Source: Deferribacteres bacterium (GTDB lineage Bacteria; Zhuqueibacterota; Zhuqueibacteria; Zhuqueibacterales; Geothermadaptataceae). From it: a DNA stretch of 64,000 nt. The DNA lies in contig JACKDF010000009.1 of the NCBI GenBank assembly GCA_020633655.1, forward strand, positions 191,902 to 255,901. The letters run 5' to 3'. The notes under the pieces were generated by a model, which saw only the letters and a program-made list of their open reading frames with translations, searched no databases and had not been told where the DNA came from. Made by a program: the position numbers and the translations under genes. Numbering within the stretch: the stretch's first letter is position 1; every line of letters begins with the position of its first letter. Below are positions 26,542 through 33,737 of the stretch, in pieces.

Positions 26542-29385
26542 ATGGACAAAGTCTTTATCAGCTACAGCCACAAAGACAGAGCCTGGGTGAAGGATTGGCT
26601 CCTGCCGCGACTGGAACTACACGAGATTCAAACGCACATTGACTACCGCGATTTTGAAATTGGCGTTCCCGCTCTGGTGAACATGGAACGGGCGGTGGAG
26701 GAATGCGCCAAAACACTGATGGTACTGACTCCAAATTATGTGAACAGCGAGTTTTCTCAATTTGAGGCAATTATGCTGCAAACACAGGATCCCATTGGAT
26801 TGCGTAAAAAGATGTTGCCCCTCATGCAGACGAAATGTGACCTGCCGAAACGTCTTGCGATGATAACCTACGCCGATTTCCTCGATAAAAACAACCACGA
26901 AACCGAACTGATACGTGTCGTCAATCAGATTAAAAAAGACTTTGGCCTGCTGCCACCACCGAAGCCGGATTACCCCACATTAGCCGAAGAAAACATTTAC
27001 ATTGAACGCCTGCCGGAAACCGGTTTTACCCTGTTTGGCCGCCAGAAAGAGTTGAAAATACTCGATGATGCCTGGCAAGCGAGCACGACTAACGTGATAA
27101 GTTTTGTCGCTTTTGGCGGTGTTGGTAAGTCCACGCTGGTGAAAAAATGGGCGGAGCGTTTGCGCTGGGAAAATTACCGCGGCGCGCAGAAAGTTTTTGC
27201 CTGGTCCTTTTACAGCCAAGGCACCAACGAGCGCGTGACCTCGGCAGAGCAATTTATAAATTACGCCTTAAAATGGTTTGGCGATGCCGATCCCGCCGCC
27301 GGTTCGGCCTGGGACAAAGGCCAGCGCCTGGCGAACCTGGTGCGGCGGCAGAAAACCCTGCTGCTGCTGGACGGTCTGGAACCGTTGCAGTCGGCGCACG
27401 AATTTGAGAAGGGCAAAATTAAAGACCCGGCGCTAAGCATGCTGGTGCAGGAGCTGGCGCGCGACAACAACGGTCTGTGTGTGATTACCACGCGCCAGCC
27501 GGTATTTGAGATGGCCAACCACCCCGAATGCTGCACCCAGCACGACCTGGAAAAACTCAGTCCGCAAGCCGGTGCCGCGCTGCTGCGTTTGCAAAAAGTA
27601 AGCGGCAGCGACGCCCAACTCGAAGCTGCCGTGCAGAACTTTGGCAACCACGCCCTGGCTATTAACCTGCTCGGCGCCTGGTTGCACGATCTCCCCGGCC
27701 ACGACATAAGCTCTGCACAGGACATAGCCAATTTGCCCGAGGTAACAGAAGCCGACGGCAAACACCCGCGTCGGGTGATGGCCGCTTTTGCCCAACGTTT
27801 TGGCGCCAGCGCCGAATGCGACCTGCTCAACGTGCTCGGCCTGTTCGACCGCCCGGTGGATTTGGCTGCCATTGCCGCAGTGACCAAAGCACCCGTGATC
27901 ACCAACCTCACGGAATTCCTCAGCGGCCAAAGCGACGCCGCGTTCCGCAGTACTTGCGACAGCCTGCGCCGTGCCAAATTGCTCGCCCCGGAAAGCAGCC
28001 ACAACCCCGGCACCCTCGACTGCCACCCCCTGGTGCGCGAGCATTTTGCAGCTCAAGTACAGCAGGCACACCCCCACGCCTGGCGCGAAGCCCACAGCCG
28101 TTTGTACGACTACTATAAAAACCTGCCAGAAAAAGAACTGCCCGACACCCTGGTGGAAATGGAACCGCTGTTTGCTGCGGTGGCGCATGGTTGTTTGGCG
28201 GGCAAGCATCAGGAAGCAATTGAAGATGTGTACTTTAAAAGGATAAGTCGAGAAAATGATAGTTTTATCGTAAAAAAACTTGGTGCTTTTGGTTCAGATT
28301 TAGCAGCTCTATCTAATTTTTTCGATCCCCCATGGCGGCAACCAGCAGCCGGATTGACTGATGCTGACAAAGCCATTGTCCTGAGCTGGGCAGGCTTTGG
28401 CTTGCGGTCGCTGGGGCGTTTGCGCGAGGCGGCTGAGCCCATGCAGGCTGGAATGGAAAACCTGATCCAACAAAAAAATTGGAAACAAGCAGCGGTCGCT
28501 GCCGGCAACCTGAGCGAGCTGTTCCTGACCATCGGTGAGGTGCAGCAGGCGGTGGCTGCCGCGCACCAGAGCGTCGACTTCGCCGACCGTAGTGGGGATG
28601 GATTTCAACGTGAAGTTGCACGCACTCAAGCTGGCGATGCGCTGCACCAGTCCGGCGTCCTCGACGAAGCGGAAAAATTCTTCCGCGAAGCCGAAGCCAT
28701 GCAACAGCAAAGTCAGCGGTCATACCGCTATCTCTACAGCCTGCAAGGTTTCCAGTTCTGCGACCTGCTGCTGAGCCAGGGGCAGGTGGAGGAGGTGTTG
28801 CTGCGGGCGGAATTAATTTTAAATGTCGGAGTTAAAGATAGAGTTCTTTTAGAAATTGGATTAGGAAATCTTTCAATTGGTCGCGCGTATTTGCAAATGA
28901 TCCTTCGACAGGCTCAGGGTCCGGAAATAAGCACGGAGGCTGAGCCTGCCGAAGCCGGACTTAGTTTTACCGATCATCCAACGTCCACCCTTCGATACTT
29001 CGGCAAAACTCAGCACAAGCAAGCTCAAGGTTCATACATAGCCAAAGCCACCACCCACCTCAACCAGGCCATAGCCGGCCTGCGGGAATTTAGCGCACAA
29101 GAATTTATTCCAAAAGGTCTTTTCGCCCGTGCCGCACTCCACCGCATGCAGGGGCATTTCCCGGCAGCATGGCAGGACCTGCATGAAGCGCAGGAAATCG
29201 CACAGCGCGGGGAGAAGGGATTGCACCTGGCGGATTTTCATCTCGAGGCGTGTCGTTTGTGCCTGGCTGAGGGCAGGAAGACAGAGGCGCAGGAGCATCT
29301 CAGTACCGCGGAGAAAATGGTGCACAAAATGGGCTACCTGCGCCGGGTACCGGAAATTGAGGTGTTGCTGAAGATGTTGGTGTGA
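26542..29385 (+). CDS. TIR-STAND NTPase-TPR protein (bacterial NLR-like)
   Basis: 947 residues from the ATG at 26542; the frame is open upstream, but only through the palindromic element. Residues 3-135 form a TIR domain (FISYSHKD; SEFSQFEA, where Glu75 fits the NAD-hydrolysing glutamate). Residues about 165-450 form a STAND/NB-ARC-type NTPase with Walker A FGGVGKST (191-198) and Walker B LLLLDGLEPL (Asp277). From about 600 to the end are TPR-like helices. Family knowledge links this layout to sensor proteins that detect phage or stress and deplete NAD. A repeat interrupts the TPR part at 28902-29034, and composition is patchy. The target is unknown. Confidence 0.85.
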   Translation: MDKVFISYSHKDRAWVKDWLLPRLELHEIQTHIDYRDFEIGVPALVNMERAVEECAKTLMVLTPNYVNSEFSQFEAIMLQTQDPIGLRKKMLPLMQTKCDLPKRLAMITYADFLDKNNHETELIRVVNQIKKDFGLLPPPKPDYPTLAEENIYIERLPETGFTLFGRQKELKILDDAWQASTTNVISFVAFGGVGKSTLVKKWAERLRWENYRGAQKVFAWSFYSQGTNERVTSAEQFINYALKWFGDADPAAGSAWDKGQRLANLVRRQKTLLLLDGLEPLQSAHEFEKGKIKDPALSMLVQELARDNNGLCVITTRQPVFEMANHPECCTQHDLEKLSPQAGAALLRLQKVSGSDAQLEAAVQNFGNHALAINLLGAWLHDLPGHDISSAQDIANLPEVTEADGKHPRRVMAAFAQRFGASAECDLLNVLGLFDRPVDLAAIAAVTKAPVITNLTEFLSGQSDAAFRSTCDSLRRAKLLAPESSHNPGTLDCHPLVREHFAAQVQQAHPHAWREAHSRLYDYYKNLPEKELPDTLVEMEPLFAAVAHGCLAGKHQEAIEDVYFKRISRENDSFIVKKLGAFGSDLAALSNFFDPPWRQPAAGLTDADKAIVLSWAGFGLRSLGRLREAAEPMQAGMENLIQQKNWKQAAVAAGNLSELFLTIGEVQQAVAAAHQSVDFADRSGDGFQREVARTQAGDALHQSGVLDEAEKFFREAEAMQQQSQRSYRYLYSLQGFQFCDLLLSQGQVEEVLLRAELILNVGVKDRVLLEIGLGNLSIGRAYLQMILRQAQGPEISTEAEPAEAGLSFTDHPTSTLRYFGKTQHKQAQGSYIAKATTHLNQAIAGLREFSAQEFIPKGLFARAALHRMQGHFPAAWQDLHEAQEIAQRGEKGLHLADFHLEACRLCLAEGRKTEAQEHLSTAEKMVHKMGYLRRVPEIEVLLKMLV
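28902..29034 (+). repeat. Intergenic-type repeat inside the TPR region of the TIR gene
   Basis: The stretch opens CCTTCGACAGGCTCAGGGTC, contains the inverted partner CTGAGCCTGCCGAAG, and closes with CAAGCTCAAGGTTC, words otherwise seen in intergenic repeats (25874-25924, 8177-8327, 40016-40166). It is read in frame as about 45 residues of low-complexity, Gln/Ala/Gly-rich peptide between two helices (GRAYLQMI before, AKATTHLNQAI after). The gene stays open, so the insertion keeps the reading frame. Confidence 0.6.
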
Positions 29386-29388
29386 CAA

Positions 29389-29419
29389 CCCTTGCGAAGG
29401 CTCCAAGCCTTCGCAAGGG
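29389..29419. terminator. 13-bp perfect hairpin after the TIR gene
   Basis: CCCTTGCGAAGGC pairs with GCCTTCGCAAGGG around a five-base loop, starting four bases after the stop codon at 29385. No long T-run follows. A sibling hairpin with the same CTTGCGAAGG core occurs 100 bases on, so this may be a dispersed REP-like hairpin serving as a transcript end. Confidence 0.5.
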
Positions 29420-29519
29420 TGAAGAAATGCCGGGTTCAGGGGGCATCCCCTGAACCATCATAGATGGTGGTGTTAGGGTACGCAGCGGGGGGAATTAACG
29501 GGTACTGGATTTTAAAACT

Positions 29520-29546
29520 CTTGCGAAGGTTGGCAACCTTCGCAAG
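29520..29546. repeat. Second CTTGCGAAGG hairpin
   Basis: CTTGCGAAGGTTG and CAACCTTCGCAAG face each other with almost no loop. The stem shares CTTGCGAAGG with the hairpin at 29389-29419 but differs in the loop-proximal bases, as repeated REP-type hairpins do. It lies upstream of the GIY-YIG gene. Confidence 0.5.
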
Positions 29547-29649
29547 GATCAGGTTAGAAATCACACAAAACACTCCCACACGGGGACGTGGGGTAAATTT
29601 TGGGCTGAGGAACGGCTTTTCCAAATACCGAAACAAGAGGAGGGATTTT

Positions 29650-30105
29650 ATGCATACCGGAACATATCTTCTCATTCTTCACTGCAGCAAAAAAGCCAGT
29701 GTGCCGATCGGTCGATTGGGGACGCTGGTGACCGAACCTGGCTATTACATCTACGTTGGCAGCGCCTTTGGCCCCGGCGGCATTCCGGCGCGCCTGAGCC
29801 ACCACGAAAAAGTGGCGTCCACACCCCACTGGCACATCGATTACCTGCGCCACCACTGTGCCCTCGACGAATGCTGGTACACCGAAGACAGCGTGCACTA
29901 CGAGCATGACTGGGCCGAGCGCTTGCAGCACTTCCACGGCGCACGGATCGCCATGCCCCACTTTGGCTCCTCCGACTGCCAGTGCCCGACGCACCTGTTC
30001 CATTTCCACCACAAACCGCGCTTTATTGAAATCGTGCGCGAGGTGACCATGGCACCAACCCGTCGCCTGCATTACCGTGATTCGGAAGTGATCCCCGCAC
30101 GCTAA
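29650..30105 (+). CDS. GIY-YIG/DUF123 family protein
   Basis: 151 residues from the ATG at 29650, preceded by GAGGAGGGA; the frame is open further upstream but without coding character. GYYIYVGSAFGPGGIPARL near 30-50 is the GIY-YIG motif with the conserved arginine. HWHIDYLR, CQCPTHLFHF and the surrounding histidines and cysteines match the DUF123 group (COG1833), often annotated as Uri-like nucleases. It probably acts on nucleic acid, but no substrate is known. It follows the TIR gene and its hairpins and could be part of the same accessory block. Confidence 0.8.
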   Translation: MHTGTYLLILHCSKKASVPIGRLGTLVTEPGYYIYVGSAFGPGGIPARLSHHEKVASTPHWHIDYLRHHCALDECWYTEDSVHYEHDWAERLQHFHGARIAMPHFGSSDCQCPTHLFHFHHKPRFIEIVREVTMAPTRRLHYRDSEVIPAR

Positions 30106-30469
30106 ACGTGTGCGCGAAACACAAACGGCATCGTCGAATTCTCCTCATTGCAAAAAAAAAGCCGGTTTTAGGCTGCTGCTGTGCATTGGGTGGTGCTCGG
30201 GTTTTCCCTTAAAAGTATGAAACAAAGCCGCTGCCTTTTCGATACCCAGTGCTTAAATGATTTGCAAAAAAATGCCTTAGCAAAACCTGGATCGTCATGC
30301 CGTCACGCTTCTGGACGGAATCCATAGTGAGTTGGAGAAAAGAACGATGGATACCAGATTAAAGCATTCTGGTATGACATGCATCGGACCGTACCTTTGC
30401 AAATCACTATAAATGATTTGCTAATGCGGAATTGTATTCAAACACTTATCGCATGAAGGAGAAAGGCGT
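30106..30469. other. Intergenic region with imperfect repeat
   Basis: No gene. At 30294-30378 a segment begins GTCATGCC, holds CGGAATCCAT and ATGGATACC in inverted arrangement, and ends GGTATGAC, so both its ends and its middle are inverted. It is a loose member of the CCGGAATCCA family. An ATG eight codons before 30470 is out of frame with the next gene. Confidence 0.45.
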
Positions 30470-31618
30470 ATGACTGCGAAAACAGAACACCCGGTGCCGC
30501 GGAACAGAATGTACTTTTTGGATAATGTTCGAACCGTCATGGTTTTTCTCGTGGTGCTGGTGCACACCGGTCTGGTTTATGAAAACAGTGGAATCGGTGC
30601 ATTTTTCTGGCTCGTGGACGATCCGGCAACCAACGCCATAGCGGGAAAAATAAACCAGGTCGTGGATATTTTCGTCATGTCGGTGCTCTTTTTCATCTCT
30701 GGCTATCTCACCCCGCCGTCGCTGGCAGCAAAGAGCCCGTGGAAATTTTTGCAAACGAAATTTCAGCGATTAGTGGTGCCCTGGTTTCTCGCGGTGCTCA
30801 CCCTGATGCCTTTGTACAAGTTTATTTTCCTCTACTCCCGGGGAATGCCGCAAGAAAGCTGGACAACCTATTTTCATTTCAGCAACGGGGTTTTCAGTCA
30901 GAACTGGCTGTGGTTTCTCCCGGTGCTTTTTCTCTTCGATGTGCTGTACTTGCTGCTCGCGCAATTCAAACTGAAAACACCGCACATGAATTTGCACGCA
31001 TGGATTGCCGGTGTGTTTGTGGTTGGATTTCTTTACAGTTTTGCCATGGACATGTTCAATATGCACGGATGGACCAAAACATGGCTGCTCGATTTTCAAA
31101 ACGAACGGCTGCTGGTGTATTTTCTGGTATTTCTCCTCGGGAGCCAGTGCTACAGACAGGATGTTTTTTCCGGGCAAAAAAAACGCACAAAACTCTATTT
31201 CTTTGCCTTGTTCACCGTCTGGATTCCGGTTTATTTTTATCTGGTTTTTCATCGCCAAAGTTTTGTTTTTCCTGGAGTTTTTATTTATTCCCGGCTCACC
31301 GATTCCCTGCTCCTGTGGGCGATGTTTCACATTTCCCTGCTCATGACGCTTTATGTCATCATAACAACATTCCGTCTTTTTTTCGATAAACAGGGCCAAA
31401 TCGCCCGTTTTTTGAGCGCGAATTCCTACAACGTCTACATCATTCACACCATCGTTTTGGGCGGCATCGCATTGATCATGCTGCACACACCGATGCCTTC
31501 GGCGCTCAAATACAGTATTGCGGTGGTGGCAACCTATTTTGCAAGCAATGCCATCGTTTCTTTTTACCGACAGACAATCAAACCGAAAATTCTATTTGGA
31601 AAAAAGGAGAACATAAAA
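30470..31618 (+). CDS. Acyltransferase-3 family membrane protein (no own stop codon)
   Basis: About 383 codons of a polytopic membrane acyltransferase. It starts with FLDNVRTVMVFLVVLVHTG, whose histidine on the first membrane segment is typical of the OafA/OpgC/Acyltransferase-3 family, and FFISGYLTPPSL follows. About ten hydrophobic segments are visible, ending near NAIVSFYRQTIKPKILFG. These enzymes transfer acyl groups to sugars or glycans at the membrane. There is no stop after this domain: the frame runs directly into the lipoprotein-like reading at 31619, making one 567-codon open frame. Gene end is therefore set by the next start. Confidence 0.7.
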
Positions 31619-32173
31619 ATGAAAACAGCTTTAACAGCGTTATTCGTCGCCATGCTTTTCGTGTTGGGTGGATGCGGTTCAGGTGGGGACACCGATGTGG
31701 AAAAACAAGCCCCGCAGGTAGGTCTGCACATGGCTGCATTGCAGGGAAATGTCGTCGCCGTGAAACAGCATCTTAATGCCGGCACCGATCTCAACACGAA
31801 GGATCAGTACGGTTCCACACCGTTAATCATTGCCGCCACCTTCGGTCAGACCGCCGTGGCAAAAGCCTTGATTGAAGGGGGCGCCGATCTGTCCGCCACC
31901 AACAATGATGGCTCGACGCCGTTGCACATTGCTGCTTTTTTATGCCGCGAAGAAATCGTGAAAATGCTGCTGGAAAATGGCGCTGATCGCAATGCGAAAA
32001 ACAATTTCGGTTCAACAGCGCTGACTTCCGTTTCCGCTCCCTTCGAGGATGTGAAAGGGGTTTATGACAGCCTGGGCAATGGCTTGAAACCCCTGGGACT
32101 GGTACTGGATTACGAACGCATAAAAAACACCCGCCCGAAAATTGCCGCCTTGCTGCAGGAAGAACAGAAGTAA
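31619..32173 (+). CDS. Ankyrin-repeat lipoprotein, in frame with the preceding acyltransferase
   Basis: From the internal ATG at 31619, which has its own AAAGGAG site, the product begins MKTALTALFVAMLFVLGGCG, a textbook lipoprotein signal with lipobox cysteine 19. Three to four ankyrin repeats follow (VGLHMAALQGNV, GSTPLIIAATFGQTAVAKAL, GSTPLHIAAFLCREEIVKML). About 184 residues in total. It should be a lipid-anchored protein-binding module in the envelope. Because nothing stops the upstream gene, a fused 567-residue product is also possible. A TAA sits one base out of frame in the junction, so a single deletion, real or technical, could explain the fusion. Confidence 0.7.
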   Translation: MKTALTALFVAMLFVLGGCGSGGDTDVEKQAPQVGLHMAALQGNVVAVKQHLNAGTDLNTKDQYGSTPLIIAATFGQTAVAKALIEGGADLSATNNDGSTPLHIAAFLCREEIVKMLLENGADRNAKNNFGSTALTSVSAPFEDVKGVYDSLGNGLKPLGLVLDYERIKNTRPKIAALLQEEQK

Positions 32174-32247
32174 AGGTGCATAAATGCGGGGGAGGAAATC
32201 ATTTCCTGTAGTGTCAAAAATTCGCAGAGCAAAAAAAGGAGTGGAAG

Positions 32248-32424
32248 ATGGAAAAGAAAACACAAAGCAGTTCGGCAATTGCTGGGGTCCTGTTTGTTGG
32301 CAGCCTGTTCATTGGAATCGGTTTGGGGATTTTATACCATGAAGTCGTGCCTGGCGTGCTCCTCGGCCTGGGCATCGGTTTTGTCGCCATGGGATTGGCA
32401 TGGGGCATTTTCCGGGAAAAGTAA
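32248..32424 (+). CDS. Small two-helix membrane protein
   Basis: A 58-residue frame, MEKKTQSSSAIAGVLFVGSL onward, with two hydrophobic helices (about 10-29 and 34-53) split by YHEVVPG, and a basic C-terminus FREK. An AAAAAGGAG site lies just before the ATG. It follows the ankyrin lipoprotein by 74 bases on the same strand and could share its transcript. The strong ribosome site and clean helices support a real gene; no family is recognised. Confidence 0.65.
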   Translation: MEKKTQSSSAIAGVLFVGSLFIGIGLGILYHEVVPGVLLGLGIGFVAMGLAWGIFREK

Positions 32425-32498
32425 TGAATCCCCATAAGCAGAAATGCTGAAGTCAGAAAAACGATTTGGGCTAATTGAACTGTCAAAAAAGGGAACCG

Positions 32499-33479
32499 AT
32501 GAAAGCAGTAATATGCCCGCAGTACGGTCCTCCCGAGGTGTTGCAGATTCGGGAGATCGAGAAACCTGTGCCCAGGGAAAATGAAGTCCTGATTAAAGTG
32601 ATTGCCTCAACCGTCGCCTCCGGGGATTGCCGCGCCCGGCGTTTCGATGTGCCGCAAGGTTACTGGCTGCCGGCACGCCTCAGCCTTGGGATCACCAAAC
32701 CGCGAAAAGCCATTCTCGGCACCGAACTGGCCGGCGAAATCGAAGCGGTTGGCGCCTCCGTAACACGCTTCAAAAAGGGCGATCCGGTGTTTGCAGCCGT
32801 AGCTTTTGGACAGGGCGCCCATGCAGAATACAGTTGCCTGCAGGAAAATGGACCGGTAGCACACAAACCAACTAATTTCACCTTTGAAGAAGCCGCGGCG
32901 ATGCCTTTTGGTGGACTCACCGTGCTTTATTTTTTGCGGGATAAAGCAAACATCCGCAGCGGACAAAGCGTGCTGATTTATGGTGCTTCCGGCGCCGTTG
33001 GTACCTACGCCGTGCAACTTGCAAAATACTATGGCGCTGATGTCACCGCTGTTTGCAGCACGGCAAATGTGGCATTAGTGCAGTCTCTCGGCGCTGACAA
33101 AGTCATTGATTACACGAGAGAAGATTTCACCCTTAACAGCAGCACATACGATGTGATTTTTGATGCAGTAGGGAAACTTGAATTTGCCAGGTGCAGCAGT
33201 GCATTAAAGGACAACGGTTTGTTTCTCACCGTTGAAATGGCCCTGGCAAATATCTTTCGCATGCTGTGGACGAGTCTGAGAGGCGGTAAGAAACTCCTCA
33301 CTGGCGTAGGAAAAGAGCGTGCAGAAGATTTGGCGTTTCTCAGAAAGTTGGCAGAGGAAGGCAAGCTAAAACCTGTAATCGACAGACGGTATTCGATGGA
33401 GCAGATCGTTGAGGCGCATCGATATGTTGAAACCGGGCACAAGAAGGGAAATGTTGTTGTTAACATTTCCCCGAATTAA
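32499..33479 (+). CDS. Zinc-independent medium-chain dehydrogenase (quinone oxidoreductase-like)
   Basis: 326 residues from the ATG at 32499 (GGGA upstream). It has the MDR layout: a GroES-like N-terminal domain (MKAVICPQYGPPEVLQIREI) and a Rossmann domain with the NADPH loop GASGAVGTYAVQLAKYYGADV near residues 165-185. The structural-zinc cysteines and catalytic zinc ligands of alcohol dehydrogenases are absent, which points to quinone or enone reduction by NADPH. It is the last plus-strand gene before the convergent M61 peptidase. Confidence 0.85.
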   Translation: MKAVICPQYGPPEVLQIREIEKPVPRENEVLIKVIASTVASGDCRARRFDVPQGYWLPARLSLGITKPRKAILGTELAGEIEAVGASVTRFKKGDPVFAAVAFGQGAHAEYSCLQENGPVAHKPTNFTFEEAAAMPFGGLTVLYFLRDKANIRSGQSVLIYGASGAVGTYAVQLAKYYGADVTAVCSTANVALVQSLGADKVIDYTREDFTLNSSTYDVIFDAVGKLEFARCSSALKDNGLFLTVEMALANIFRMLWTSLRGGKKLLTGVGKERAEDLAFLRKLAEEGKLKPVIDRRYSMEQIVEAHRYVETGHKKGNVVVNISPN

Positions 33480-33585
33480 CGGCCTGTGTTCGTCATCAAA
33501 AAAATCATGTGAAATTCATTTGGCTATGTTAAACGAACAATATGAATTATACCATGGTTTATGGCCAACAATAAAAACAAATTTT

Positions 33586-33680
33586 AATCTAAGGCAGAGC
33601 CGCAAAGGCACTGAGATTCGCAGAGTTCTTTAATTTTTTTCTCTGCGTAACTCTGCTTCTCGGCGGAACTCTGCGTTTTA
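33586..33680. repeat. CTCTGCG-type intergenic repeat
   Basis: Between convergent genes. It contains GGCAGAGCCGCAAAGGCAC, a GCAGAG...CTCTGC inverted pair across an AT-rich loop, then TCTCGGCGGAACTCTGCG. A related stretch with CGCCGAGTCGCCGGGGCACA and CAGAGTCCCGC lies at about 57205-57240. It probably folds into a hairpin that may also end transcription. Confidence 0.45.
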
Positions 33681-33737
33681 AAAATTCCATTTAATTGGCT
33701 CATAATTCGATCTTTCTTTAAACAGCGCCAAATTATT

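Noticed and set aside
27261..28209. Long minus-strand frames of 250 and 258 codons
   Set aside because: They are antisense to the GC-rich NTPase part of the TIR gene, where stop codons are rare on both strands.
29464..29649. Upstream extension of the GIY-YIG frame
   Set aside because: It passes through a hairpin repeat and lacks family sequence; the ATG at 29650 has a strong ribosome site.
26542..30105. CRISPR-linked or restriction-modification system around the TIR gene
   Set aside because: No methylase, helicase or Cas motifs occur in the neighbours; the GIY-YIG protein alone is not evidence for one.
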